A stretch of DNA of 64,000 bases from Microbacterium sp. H1-D42 (GCF_022637555.1 NZ_CP093342.1:1302001-1366000), one strand, 5' to 3'; counted from the first letter of the stretch, positions 34,116 through 42,703 are shown. Made by a program: numbers and translations. The notes: generated from the sequence alone by a model not told the origin.

Positions 34116-35408
34116 TCAGCTGCGGACGATCGCCGGAACTGTGTACGTCTGGTCAAGCACCGCCTGCGCGGGCTCGTACATGCGCAGGATCGGCCGGAAG
34201 GCGCCGACAGGCGTCGGAAGCCAGTTCGCCCTCGCCCGCTCGTCGCTGGGCTCGTCGTGCGACATCGTGATGATGAGCGAACCGTCGGATTCATATCGGA
34301 TGCCAGGAGTGCGGTCTCCGATGGAGTAGCGATCGGCGGTGTTCGGCACGAGGTAGTAGTCGGGCACGTCGTACATGGTCAGTGACCAGAACGCGCCGAC
34401 CGGCGGGGTGGGGCTCAGGTGCAGCGTGTACGTCTCGGCTCCGGTGAGCTGGTCGCCCTGGTCGTCGATGTACGTCGCGATGTACGCGGCCTCGAAAGCC
34501 TGGTTGCCCCACAGACCGCCGAGCGCGGCACCTGCACGCTGCACGATGCGTCGCTGAGGGTCGGAGATGGTGAACGCCGGATCATCGATCGAGCCGACCT
34601 CGAAGTAGTCGAGGTTGTAGTCGAACGAGTGATAGGTCAGGTTCCAGCCGTTCACGAGCGCGTTGCCGCCGCCCGATGTGACGATCGCCTCCAGGGTGTC
34701 CTTGCCTGCCGTGTAGCCGGCCTCAAGGTCTGCCGTGTCATCGGCCAGGTGGGCGAGCGTCGCGGCATGGACCGCCGCGTCGCGCGGCGCCGGCGGGAAC
34801 TCCTCGCTCCACGCGCGGTACTTCGCCCAGAACGTCGCAGCCTCCGTCCCGGCATCCGCCGGCTCAGCCAGGCCCTGCGGCACAGCATCCGGATCAAGCG
34901 GCGTCAGCGTCGTCGCATCCTGCAGCGCGTGGACCGCCTCGAGGTCGTCGTCGCCGCTCACCGCCCAGCGACCCACGATCGAGGCGACGCGGGTCGGCAC
35001 CCGCACGACCAGCGCATCCTCAGGGGCCTCGCCGTCCCAGTAGTGCGGCACCAGCAGGAACCGTCCGGCGCCGGTGCCGGTCGCACGGTGCCCGATGTAC
35101 GCGAAGTTGTCGGTCCACGCGCTGACGAACTGCAGCACGTAGTACCTGCCCTCGGTCGCCGGCACCGTGAGCAGGAGCGGCCCGACGCTCATGTCGAGCT
35201 GCGCCATCGAGTACACGGTGTCGTTGTTGATCGTGACGAACTTGTCTTCGGGGCCGGCCAGGGTGCGCGCATGGCTGAGCGTGTTCCATGGGGCGGCGGG
35301 GTTCTGACCGACGCCCGTCGTGACGTACCGCGTCACCTGGTCGAGGTTGAAGACGAGCGGGAAACCGTAGAGGTAGGCGGTGACGAGGTCGTCCTGCGTG
35401 GTGGTCAT
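34116..35408 (-). CDS. DUF1254/DUF1214 domain protein (second copy)
   Basis: 430 aa. DUF1254 opens with DDLVTAYLYGFPLVFNLDQV and contains NNDTVYSMAQLDMSVGPLLL and YYVLQFVSAWTDNFAYIG. DUF1214 ends with PVGAFWSLTMYDVPDYYLV and ANWLPTPVGAFRPILRMYEP. It is only distantly similar to the copy at 31446-32891. ATG 35408 is chosen over upstream options because conserved sequence starts directly after it. A gap of 43 nt separates it from the LLM gene. Confidence 0.85.
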   Translation of the reverse strand: MTTTQDDLVTAYLYGFPLVFNLDQVTRYVTTGVGQNPAAPWNTLSHARTLAGPEDKFVTINNDTVYSMAQLDMSVGPLLLTVPATEGRYYVLQFVSAWTDNFAYIGHRATGTGAGRFLLVPHYWDGEAPEDALVVRVPTRVASIVGRWAVSGDDDLEAVHALQDATTLTPLDPDAVPQGLAEPADAGTEAATFWAKYRAWSEEFPPAPRDAAVHAATLAHLADDTADLEAGYTAGKDTLEAIVTSGGGNALVNGWNLTYHSFDYNLDYFEVGSIDDPAFTISDPQRRIVQRAGAALGGLWGNQAFEAAYIATYIDDQGDQLTGAETYTLHLSPTPPVGAFWSLTMYDVPDYYLVPNTADRYSIGDRTPGIRYESDGSLIITMSHDEPSDERARANWLPTPVGAFRPILRMYEPAQAVLDQTYTVPAIVRS

Positions 35409-35451
35409 GTCATGATTCTGGCAGTCCCGGCGGCGACGCAAGGCGCTCGGC

Positions 35452-36480
35452 TCACCTCTTCGCGGTGACGTGCTCGCGCAGCGCAGGGATCACCGTCTCG
35501 CCGTACACGCGCAGCGTCTCCTCCTTCGAGTCGTGCTGCAGGTACCCGGCGAACTGCGTGACCCCCAGATCCTTCAGCTGCTTGAGCTTCGCGATGTGCT
35601 CGTCCGCGGTGCCGAGCACGCAGAAGCGGTCGACGATCTCGTCCGGCACGAAGTCGACGTGGTCGTTCTCAGCCCGCCCGTGCGTGTTGTAGTCGTAGCC
35701 GGTGCGCCCGGCGATGTACGAAGTCAGTGCCTCTGGCACGACCCCCGAATCGGCGTCCCCGTTGCCGTACTTCGCGACGATGTCGGCGACGTGGTTGCCG
35801 ACCATGCCGCCGAACCACCGGCACTGCTCGCGCATGTGCGCCACATCATCGCCGATGTACATCGGCGCCGCCACGCAGAACGACAGGGCCTCAGGATCCC
35901 GGCCGGCCGCTGCGGCAGCATCCTTCACCGCCTTGATCATCCACGCCGCGATGTCGACATCCGCCAGCTGCAGGATGAACCCGTCGCCGACCTCGCCTGC
36001 CAGCTTCAATGCCAGCGGACCGTATGCGGCGACCCACACCTCCAGCGACGACCCCTGGCTCCACGGGAACTGCAGGGTCGTGCCGTTGTACTCGACCGCG
36101 CGCGAATTGCCGAGCTCGCGGATCACGTGGATCGCGTCGCGCAGCTCGCGCAGCGTGGTCGGCTTGCCGCCGGTCACGCGCACGGCCGAGTCGCCGCGGC
36201 CGATCCCGCAGACCGTGCGGTTTCCGTACATCTCGTTGAGCGTCGCGAAGACGGATGCTGTCACCGTCCAGTCCCGCGTCGCGGGGTTCGTCACGAACGG
36301 GCCGACACTCACCCGATTCGTGTTCGCGAGGATCGCCGAGTGGATGACGTACGGCTCCTCCCACAGCAGGTGCGAGTCGAACGTCCACACGTGACCGAAG
36401 CCGTGCGCCTCGGCCAGCTGGGCCAGCTGCACGACGCGTGCTGCCGGCGGATTGGTCTGCAGAACGATGCCGAAGTCCAT
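35452..36480 (-). CDS. LLM-class flavin/F420-dependent oxidoreductase
   Basis: A 342-aa TIM-barrel oxidoreductase. MDFGIVLQTNPPAARVVQLA, the HVWTFDSHLLWEEPYV segment and CGIGRGDSAVRVTGG are typical of the F420-dependent subgroup associated with hydantoinase genes. It is the third gene of an operon with a dihydropyrimidinase and a nitrilase-type amidase. By context it would catalyse the redox step on a pyrimidine or hydantoin ring or an aldehyde product; the precise reaction is inference. The start lies 15 nt after the hydA stop. Confidence 0.85.
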   Translation of the reverse strand: MDFGIVLQTNPPAARVVQLAQLAEAHGFGHVWTFDSHLLWEEPYVIHSAILANTNRVSVGPFVTNPATRDWTVTASVFATLNEMYGNRTVCGIGRGDSAVRVTGGKPTTLRELRDAIHVIRELGNSRAVEYNGTTLQFPWSQGSSLEVWVAAYGPLALKLAGEVGDGFILQLADVDIAAWMIKAVKDAAAAAGRDPEALSFCVAAPMYIGDDVAHMREQCRWFGGMVGNHVADIVAKYGNGDADSGVVPEALTSYIAGRTGYDYNTHGRAENDHVDFVPDEIVDRFCVLGTADEHIAKLKQLKDLGVTQFAGYLQHDSKEETLRVYGETVIPALREHVTAKR

Positions 36481-36495
36481 GTCACACCACCCCGC

Positions 36496-37932
36496 TCACA
36501 CCAGGTACTGCGACAGGCCGCGCTTGACGAACCGCCCATCGCCCGGACGTCCGCGGTACTCGCCGCCGTCGACGATGACCCGGCCGCGCGAGATGACGGT
36601 GTCGACGTGCCCGTCGACCTCGAACCCCTCCCACGCCGAGTAGTCCATGTTCATGTGGTGGGTCTTGTCGAGCCCGATGGACGTGTGCCCGTTCGGGTCG
36701 TAGACGACGATGTCAGCATCCGCCCCAGGCTGGATCACGCCCTTTCGCCCGTACAGGCCGAACATCCGCGCCGGAGTCGTGCTGGTCAGCTCGACCCAGC
36801 GCTCCAGCGTCAAGTGCCCGGCGACCACCCCCTGATACATCAGGTTCATGCGGTGCTCGATCGACCCCATCCCGTTCGGGATGGCACGGAAGTCCGAGCG
36901 GCCGAGCTCTTTCTGATCCTTCATGCAGAACGGGCAGTGATCAGTCGACACCATCTGCAGGTCGTTGGTGCGCAGCGCCCGCCACATGTGATCCTGGTGG
37001 CCCTCGGCGCGCGAGCGCAGGGGAGTGGAGCACACCCACTTCGCGCCCTCGAAGGCTCCCCACTCGTCGCTCGTCGCCCCGAGCTGATCCTCCAGCGACA
37101 GGTACAGGTACTGCGGGCACGTCTCGCCGAAGACGTTCTTGCCGCGGTCGCGGGCGGTCGCGATCTGCTCCACGGCCTGCTTGGCGCTGACGTGCACGAC
37201 GTACAGCGGGGCGCCGGCGACATCGGCCAGCATGATCGCCCTGTGCGTCGCCTCCTCTTCCATCTGCCACGCCCTGGCGATGCCGTGGTAGTACGGATCG
37301 GTCTTTCCCTGCGCGACCAGCTGCGCGGCGAGCACATCGATCGCGGGCCCGTTCTCGGCGTGCATCATCGTCATGAGGCCGGTGTCGGCAGAGACCTGCA
37401 TAGCCTTGAGCACCTGCGCGTCATCGGAGTAGAACACGCCTGGATAGGCCATGAACAGCTTGAAGCTCGACACCCCCTCATCCAGCAGCCCGCGCATCGC
37501 GGCGAGCGAGTCATCGTCGACCCCGCCGATGATCTGATGGAAGCCGTAGTCGACCGCGCAGTTGCCTCCGGCGCGCTCGTGCCACTCGGCGAGGCTGTCC
37601 TGCACGCGCTCGCCCTGCCGCTGCACGACGAAGTCGATGATCGAGGTGGTGCCGCCCCAGGCCGCAGCGCGGGTGCCGGTCTCGAACGTGTCGGATGCCT
37701 CGGTGCCGCCGAACGGCATCTCCATGTGCGTGTGCGCATCGATCCCGCCGGGGATCACGTACTTGCCTGTCGCGTCGATGACGGTGTCGACGGTCGCCTT
37801 CAGGTCGCTGCCGAGCAGCTGCGAGCCAGGTTCCAGCACGGCGACGATCCGCTCGCCGTCGATGAGCACATCCGCCGGTGCACGGCCCGTGGCCCCGACG
37901 ACCGTGCCGCCGGTGATCAGAGTGGTGGTCAT
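36496..37932 (-). CDS. hydA: dihydropyrimidinase / D-hydantoinase
   Basis: A 478-aa zinc amidohydrolase that opens dihydrouracil, dihydrothymine or hydantoin rings. The full metal set is visible: His67 and His69 (DAHTHME), Lys158 for carboxylation (SSFKLFMAYPG), His191 (MHAENG), His247 (YVVHVSA) and Asp331 (STDHCPF). The length is normal for the family. Translation is coupled to the nitrilase by a 4-nt overlap, and the next enzyme in the route, an N-carbamoyl amidase, is the one encoded there. Confidence 0.93.
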   Translation of the reverse strand: MTTTLITGGTVVGATGRAPADVLIDGERIVAVLEPGSQLLGSDLKATVDTVIDATGKYVIPGGIDAHTHMEMPFGGTEASDTFETGTRAAAWGGTTSIIDFVVQRQGERVQDSLAEWHERAGGNCAVDYGFHQIIGGVDDDSLAAMRGLLDEGVSSFKLFMAYPGVFYSDDAQVLKAMQVSADTGLMTMMHAENGPAIDVLAAQLVAQGKTDPYYHGIARAWQMEEEATHRAIMLADVAGAPLYVVHVSAKQAVEQIATARDRGKNVFGETCPQYLYLSLEDQLGATSDEWGAFEGAKWVCSTPLRSRAEGHQDHMWRALRTNDLQMVSTDHCPFCMKDQKELGRSDFRAIPNGMGSIEHRMNLMYQGVVAGHLTLERWVELTSTTPARMFGLYGRKGVIQPGADADIVVYDPNGHTSIGLDKTHHMNMDYSAWEGFEVDGHVDTVISRGRVIVDGGEYRGRPGDGRFVKRGLSQYLV

Positions 37933-38777
37933 GGCTCGACGATCCCTCCGTAGCTGTCCGGTCGGCGATCGCGGAAGAACTGCCAGTCGTCGCGCATCTG
38001 CTGCACCATGTCCATGTCGAGGTCGCGCAGCAGCACCTCCTCATGCGTGTCGCTGCCGCGCTCGCCGACGAAGTTGCCGCGCGGATCGATCACCTGGCTG
38101 GTGCCGTAGAAGCTCACGGCGTCCTCGCCGTACTCGTTGTCCTCGCGGCCGACGCGGTTCGGCTGCAGCACGAAGTAGCCATTGGCGACCGCAGCCGCAG
38201 GGCCCTCGACCTCCCACAGCCGGTTGCTGAGCCCTGGCTTGGTGGCGTTCGGGTTGAACACCATGTGCGCATCGTTCAGCCCCAGTTCGCGCCACCCTTC
38301 TGGGAAGTGCCGGTCATAGCAGATGTACATGCCGACCCGACCGACCGCGGTCTCCCAGACGGGGTAACCGAGGTTGCCGGGACGGAAGTAGAACTTCTCC
38401 CAGAACTTCTCGAGGTGCGGCAGATGGTGCTTGCGGTAGATGCCGAGGATGCTGCCGTCAGCATCCACCAGCACGGAGGTGTTGTAGTAGACGCCGGTCT
38501 GGGCCTCTTCGTAGATGGGCAGCACCATCACCATGCCGAGCTCTTTCGCGACCGACCGGAAGCGCTGCACGATCGGGCCGTCGGCGGCCTCGGCGAAGCG
38601 GTAATACTTCTGATCCTGCGTGATGCCGAAGTAGGGGCCGTAGAAGAGCTCCTGGAAGCTCATCACCTGCGCCCCGCCCGCTGCCGCATCGCGCGCGAAC
38701 TGCTCATGCTTGTCGAGCATCGACTGCTTGTCACCGGTCCAGGTGGTCTGGCTGATGGCCGCTTTCACCGTCGTCAT
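37929..38777 (-). CDS. nitrilase-superfamily N-carbamoyl amidase (beta-ureidopropionase type)
   Basis: 282 aa. The Glu-Lys-Cys triad is complete: Glu43 (SFQELFYGPYF), Lys116 (YRKHHLPHLEKFWEK) and Cys153 (YICYDRHFPEGWR). These contexts match beta-ureidopropionases/N-carbamoyl amino-acid amidases, which release CO2 and ammonia from the product of dihydropyrimidinase. First gene of the operon. ATG 38777 has ggagag upstream; the reading frame stays open past the promoter, but the extension lies upstream of the predicted start site. Confidence 0.88.
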   Translation of the reverse strand: MTTVKAAISQTTWTGDKQSMLDKHEQFARDAAAGGAQVMSFQELFYGPYFGITQDQKYYRFAEAADGPIVQRFRSVAKELGMVMVLPIYEEAQTGVYYNTSVLVDADGSILGIYRKHHLPHLEKFWEKFYFRPGNLGYPVWETAVGRVGMYICYDRHFPEGWRELGLNDAHMVFNPNATKPGLSNRLWEVEGPAAAVANGYFVLQPNRVGREDNEYGEDAVSFYGTSQVIDPRGNFVGERGSDTHEEVLLRDLDMDMVQQMRDDWQFFRDRRPDSYGGIVEP

Positions 38778-38807
38778 GGTCTCTCCGTCACGTCCTCGTG
38801 CCTGTTC

Positions 38808-38862
38808 AGCCCCGATAAGGGGCTTGTGTCCGGACACTAGAGCAGAGTCGTGAAAGGGGCAA
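38808..38862 (-). promoter_or_regulatory. promoter and palindromic operator of the pyrimidine-degradation operon
   Basis: On the minus strand a -35 TTGCCC (38862-38857), 17-bp spacer and -10 TAGTGT (38839-38834) precede the nitrilase gene. A perfect 12-bp palindrome, GTGTCCGGACAC (38826-38837), overlaps the -10. This resembles sites of FCD-type GntR repressors. A small hairpin, agcccc and ggggct (38808-38824), follows in the leader. The regulator is not adjacent. Confidence 0.65.
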
Positions 38863-38924
38863 GGGGTGCGCACCCGGAGCCCCTGCTCACGGCCGGGAGT
38901 AGCCTCGGTGCCAGGGAGGGACAT

Positions 38925-39290
38925 ATGACCGAATCCGAGGTTCAGGTGCGCCGCATCTACGACGCACCTGAGCGATCAGATGGCGCTCGCGTGCTGGTGG
39001 ACCGGCTGTGGCCCCGCGGAATGAGCAAGGACAGCGCCGAGCTGACCGAGTGGTGCAAGGACATCGCCCCCTCGACCGAGCTGCGCAAGTGGTACGCACA
39101 CGACCCCGAGAAGTTCGACGAGTTCGCCGCGCGCTATCGGGACGAGCTGCACGCCTCGCCGGCGGCGGAGGCCCTGGCGCACCTGCGCGCGCTCGTGTCC
39201 GACGGCGCCGTGACGCTGCTGACGGCGGCGAAGCGCGCAGACATCAGCGAGGCGACCGTTCTGCAGGAGCTGCTCACCGCGCCTGAGTGA
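38925..39290 (+). CDS. DUF488 family protein (YeaO-like)
   Basis: 121 aa. It opens with VQVRRIYDAPERSDGARVLV, then DRLWPRGMSKDSAELTEWCK and LRKWYAHDPEKFDEFAARY, the full signature of DUF488. ALVSDGAVTLLTAAKRADIS near the end is the second conserved patch. Function unknown. ATG 38925 has a strong agggaggg ribosome site. The last 17 nt overlap the convergent regulator gene. Confidence 0.88.
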   Translation: MTESEVQVRRIYDAPERSDGARVLVDRLWPRGMSKDSAELTEWCKDIAPSTELRKWYAHDPEKFDEFAARYRDELHASPAAEALAHLRALVSDGAVTLLTAAKRADISEATVLQELLTAPE

Positions 39291-39951
39291 GCACGAGCCG
39301 GCAGGTGTGCTCGGTGACGAACGGCTCGAGCGTCCGCACCCGCAGCGGCCCACCGCTCTGCCGAAGCACATCCTTCACTAGGCGCGCGTGCACACCGCAC
39401 ACGAGCGCCTTGTCGTCGTCGATCATCTCGTGATACCGGCACGGCGCCAGCTCGAACGTCAGTGTGCGCTCGTCGACGGTGGGGTCGAGCCCGGCGTCGT
39501 CGAGGTGCTCATAGAGCACGTCGAGCTGCCGCACCGCCGCCTCGTCCATCGGCACCGGGGCGGCGGCAGCCGCTGGAGCATGCGGCGAGGCGTGCCGTGA
39601 GGCGTGCCGTGAAGCATCGGCTGCGGCATCCGTCGCGGTGATCGTGCGCAGCATCCGACCGCGCATGCTCGCGCCGGCCACCCGCGCCTCGGCGACATCG
39701 CTGGTGTCGGCGTCGTTCACCGGGTGGAACACGATCGGCGGGCGCCCTCGTACGCCGACCTGCACCGTCTCGCTGCGGATGAGTCCCTCGTTCTCGAGCA
39801 CGCGAAGGTGGTCGCGGACGGTGTTCAGCGGAATGCCGCACTCGTCGGCGAGTTCTGCCGCCCGGCGACCAGGCACACGCTGGATCGCCTGCAGCAGCTG
39901 CAGGCGGCGGGGCTGGGTCAACCCGCGGAAGTCGTGGGCACGGCGCGGCAT
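39274..39951 (-). CDS. SufR-like (COG2345-type) winged-helix regulator, divergent from hmp
   Basis: 225 aa. Residues about 8-75 form an ArsR/SufR-type winged helix (RRAAELADECGIPLNTVRDH, then LENEGLIRSE and GVRGRPPIVF). A His/Ala-rich linker lies at 113-135. The C-terminal sensor has APCRYHEMIDDDKALVCGVH, with Cys171 and Cys185, and ends EHTCRLVL with Cys217, the spacing seen in SufR-type iron-sulfur regulators. Because it diverges from flavohemoglobin, it may sense nitric oxide or oxygen through a cluster; this is inference. The start is leaderless: -10 TACACT ends seven bases before ATG 39951. Confidence 0.8.
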   Translation of the reverse strand: MPRRAHDFRGLTQPRRLQLLQAIQRVPGRRAAELADECGIPLNTVRDHLRVLENEGLIRSETVQVGVRGRPPIVFHPVNDADTSDVAEARVAGASMRGRMLRTITATDAAADASRHASRHASPHAPAAAAAPVPMDEAAVRQLDVLYEHLDDAGLDPTVDERTLTFELAPCRYHEMIDDDKALVCGVHARLVKDVLRQSGGPLRVRTLEPFVTEHTCRLVLTQAR

Positions 39952-39957
39952 GCCATG

Positions 39958-40011
39958 AGTGTAAGCAACCCGCAGGGGCCGGGGAACCTCCGGCAACCGG
40001 ATAAAACCGGT
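39958..40011. promoter_or_regulatory. divergent control region, regulator / hmp
   Basis: Minus-strand -10 TACACT (39963-39958) serves the regulator with leaderless spacing. An inverted repeat ACCGG-ATAAAA-CCGGT (39996-40011) lies between the two genes and is the best operator candidate. No convincing -10 for hmp was found. Confidence 0.45.
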
Positions 40012-40084
40012 GGAACGCGAGGCGCGGAATATCGGCTCAGGCCATGCTGGTGCACGCCAGACCGGCGCCAGAAGGGAAGTCCAG

Positions 40085-41305
40085 ATGAAGCTCTCACCGG
40101 AGTCCGAAGCCATCGTCCGTGCCACCGCGGGCGTGGTCGCCGAGAACGCCGAGGCGATCACGAAGGTCTTCTACCCGGCGATGTTCGCCGCCCATCCCGA
40201 ACTGCTGAACGTCTTCAACCGCGCCAATCAGGCCGTCGGCGAGCAGCCCAAGGCGCTCGCCGCATCGGTCGTCGCCTTCGCCGTGCAGCTGATCGACCCT
40301 GATGCCCCTGACTTCACGCCCGTGATGCGCCGCATCGCCCACAAGCACGTCTCGCTCGGCATTCAGGCCAGGCAGTACACGATCGTCGGACGCCACCTGC
40401 TCGACGCCGTCGGCACGGTGCTCGGCGATGCTGTCACCCCCGAAGTGCGCGCCGCATGGGACGAGGTGTACTGGCTGTTCGGCACCTCGCTGATCGCCGA
40501 GGAGGGCAAGCTGTACGCCGAGGGCGGCACCGATCCAGACGAGCCGTGGCGGCAGTACCGCGTCGTCGAGCGGCTCGAGGAGTCCGGCGAGGCGTTCTCG
40601 CTGGTGCTCGCGCCGGTGAGCGGCTCCGCCCCCGCGCATCACACCGGGCAATACGTCGCCATCGCCGTCGACCTGCCGGATGGCACGCGCCAGCCGCGGC
40701 AGTACACGATCTCGTCAGGCCCTCGCGGTGACTCGCTGCGGGTCACCGTCAAGCGCGTGTTCGGCGTCGGCGGCGCCCCCGACGGGCAGGTGTCGACCTG
40801 GCTGCACGAGAACGCCGAACCGGGCACGCTGCTGGATGTCTCGCAGCCGGCAGGCGACGTGGTGCTGGACGGCGGCGAGAACCCACTGGTGCTGGTCTCG
40901 GCCGGCATCGGCATCACCCCTGTCGCGGCGATCCTCGAGGATCTGTCGCGGCGCCAGCCGCAGCGCACTGTGCGACTGTTCCACGCCGACCGCACCCACG
41001 ACACGCACGCGCTGTACGCCTCGCTGCGTCGCCAGGTGCTGGCGATGGATGACGCACGGGCACAGAACTGGTACGAATCGGATGCTGCGCAGGCACCGAC
41101 CCTGCACCCGGCGCTGCCCGGCTACATGAACCTAGACGGCGTGGATCTACCCGAAGACGCCACCGTGTTCATGTGCGGCCCGCTGCCGTTCATGCAGTCC
41201 GCCCGCCGTGCGCTGATCGCCCGTGGCATACCCAGCGAGCGCATCCACTACGAGGTCTTCGGCCCTGACCTGTGGGCGCAGCAGCCCGACGCCGCAGCAG
41301 CCTGA
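40085..41305 (+). CDS. hmp: flavohemoglobin (nitric oxide dioxygenase)
   Basis: A 406-aa three-domain protein that converts NO to nitrate using FAD, haem and NAD(P)H. The globin domain covers residues 1-140 with Tyr30 (B10, VFYPAMF), Gln54 (E7) and proximal His88 (AHKHVSLGI). The FAD domain follows, with RQYTISS near residue 212. The NAD domain has SAGIGITPVAAIL near residue 280 and the closing FMCGPLPFMQSAR. aaggga precedes ATG 40085 at a suitable distance. The divergent SufR-like regulator probably controls it. Confidence 0.95.
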   Translation: MKLSPESEAIVRATAGVVAENAEAITKVFYPAMFAAHPELLNVFNRANQAVGEQPKALAASVVAFAVQLIDPDAPDFTPVMRRIAHKHVSLGIQARQYTIVGRHLLDAVGTVLGDAVTPEVRAAWDEVYWLFGTSLIAEEGKLYAEGGTDPDEPWRQYRVVERLEESGEAFSLVLAPVSGSAPAHHTGQYVAIAVDLPDGTRQPRQYTISSGPRGDSLRVTVKRVFGVGGAPDGQVSTWLHENAEPGTLLDVSQPAGDVVLDGGENPLVLVSAGIGITPVAAILEDLSRRQPQRTVRLFHADRTHDTHALYASLRRQVLAMDDARAQNWYESDAAQAPTLHPALPGYMNLDGVDLPEDATVFMCGPLPFMQSARRALIARGIPSERIHYEVFGPDLWAQQPDAAAA

Positions 41306-41311
41306 TCCCGG

Positions 41312-41348
41312 CGCGATGCCCCGGCCCCACGACGGTGCCGGGGCATCG
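41312..41348. terminator. strong bidirectional terminator hairpin
   Basis: gcgatgccccgg and ccggggcatcgc form a perfect 12-bp stem, with a further cac/gtg pairing inside the 13-nt loop. It sits in the 48-nt gap between hmp and the convergent reductase gene. Confidence 0.8.
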
Positions 41349-41353
41349 CCCTG

Positions 41354-42076
41354 TCAGGAGTCGTTGTCGGCCGTCGTCTCGAACAGGTGCCCGCCGCGTG
41401 CCCGTGCCACGACGATGCCGCGCTGCGAGGTCGGGAACCGGTCGAGCATGGCGCGCAGCTCGTCGGCGTCGACGTCGGCGCCGAACGCCTCCGCTCCCGG
41501 TTCGAGCATGATCCCGGATGCCAGGAGGCCGGCGATCACGGGGTCGAAGCCCAGGGCGTCGACGAGTGCGGCGACCACCGCGAGATCCTCCGCCGCATCG
41601 CCCGCGATCGCGATCGCCTTGCGGTCAGGGGAGCCGGCAGGGTGTGCCTCGTCCTCAAGATCCTGGTACCCCATGTGGCCGAGGCCCTTCACGACCCGCG
41701 AGCGCGCCAGATGCTGTTGCACGAGCTCGCTGGTGGAGGTGCGCGGGTCGTCGAGATCGGGGCGTGCACCGTCGGCACCCCACCAGTAGTTCATGGCGTC
41801 GATGACCAGCCGGCCCGCCAGGGCGTCGGCCGGCAGCTCGCGGTACCGGCCCAGGGGGAGCGCCAGCACGATGGCATCCGATTCTGCGATGACGGATGCC
41901 GGCGCTGCCGCCTCAGCGCCGATCGCGGCCATCGGGCGAGCGATCAGCGTGGCGTCGCGCGACGTCGCGACCAGCACTCGCAACCCGGCGTCGGCAGCCA
42001 GTCGAGCCAGCACAGTCCCGAGGCGCCCTGCGCCGAGGATGCCGAGCGTGCGGATGGCCGGTGCGTGTCGTTCCAC
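41354..42076 (-). CDS. NAD(P)-binding reductase (F420-dependent NADP oxidoreductase-like)
   Basis: 240 aa. It begins with a Rossmann motif, TLGILGAGRLGTVLARLAAD, and continues with IVLALPLGRYRELPADALAG and VIDAMNYWWGADGARPD, a pattern of the NADP-oxidoreductase/F420 family. VVKGLGHMGYQDLEDEAHP follows in the middle. Substrate uncertain. The start chosen is GTG 42076, because -10 TACGAT ends seven bases before it; ATG 42133 would nearly collide with the divergent sigma gene at 42137. Confidence 0.8.
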   Translation of the reverse strand: MERHAPAIRTLGILGAGRLGTVLARLAADAGLRVLVATSRDATLIARPMAAIGAEAAAPASVIAESDAIVLALPLGRYRELPADALAGRLVIDAMNYWWGADGARPDLDDPRTSTSELVQQHLARSRVVKGLGHMGYQDLEDEAHPAGSPDRKAIAIAGDAAEDLAVVAALVDALGFDPVIAGLLASGIMLEPGAEAFGADVDADELRAMLDRFPTSQRGIVVARARGGHLFETTADNDS

Positions 42077-42082
42077 GCCGCC

Positions 42083-42088
42083 ATCGTA
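42083..42088 (-). promoter_or_regulatory. -10 element, leaderless spacing
   Basis: Minus-strand TACGAT, six bases, then GTG 42076. Confidence 0.55.
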
Positions 42089-42136
42089 TGGGTTCCGCGG
42101 CGGAATGATCCGGCGCCGGCGCACGTTCGCCATCCC

Positions 42137-42703
42137 ATGAGCTCATCGCGCGTCCTCGTCGAATCAGACGCCGTCCCGCCAGGGGATGGCGCCGCGCAGC
42201 GCGCGACGTTCCGAGACATGATCGCCTCCGATCCGCAGCGCCTGCGTCGACGCAGCATCTCACTGGGGGTGTCGCCGAGCGATGCCGACGACGTCGCGCA
42301 GAATGCCCTGTTGCGGGCGTGGCGCTCGATCGAGCAGCTGGAGACGCCAGGGGCCGGCGCGATGTGCTCGTGGCTCGACACAATCGCCCGCAACGCCGCG
42401 AACGACCTGGCGCGATCGCACGCCCGTCGACCGGCGGATGCCCTGGATGACGATGTCGCCGATGACACGAGCGTGGCGGAGGAGGTCGAGATGCGGCGGA
42501 TCCTGGACGGCGCGCTGCAGGCGATCCAGGCGCTTCCAGCCGGTCTGCGCGAGCCGCTGCTGTTGAGCGTGGTCGACGGTCTCTCGACCGCTGAGATCGC
42601 CGACCGACTGGATGCGACACCCGCGGCGGTGCGCCAGCGGATCAGCAGGGCACGGAAGTCGCTCGACGTGTGCCGGCGATCAGGGATGTCCGAGCAGGCC
42701 TGA
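42137..42703 (+). CDS. ECF-type RNA polymerase sigma factor
   Basis: 188 aa. Region 2 is PSDADDVAQNALLRAWRSIE, then WLDTIARNAANDLARSHARR. Region 4 is LPAGLREPLLLSVVDGLSTA, with the HTH AEIADRLDATPAAVRQRISR. The linker is short and acidic, as in ECF factors. No anti-sigma gene or clear autoregulatory promoter is adjacent, so control is unknown. ATG 42137 has no obvious ribosome site. Confidence 0.88.
   Translation: MSSSRVLVESDAVPPGDGAAQRATFRDMIASDPQRLRRRSISLGVSPSDADDVAQNALLRAWRSIEQLETPGAGAMCSWLDTIARNAANDLARSHARRPADALDDDVADDTSVAEEVEMRRILDGALQAIQALPAGLREPLLLSVVDGLSTAEIADRLDATPAAVRQRISRARKSLDVCRRSGMSEQA

Noticed and set aside
35470..37953. Plus-strand frame of about 827 codons opposite the LLM and hydA genes
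   Set aside because: Both minus-strand genes have complete catalytic motifs. The plus frame is an antisense shadow with Arg/His-rich composition.
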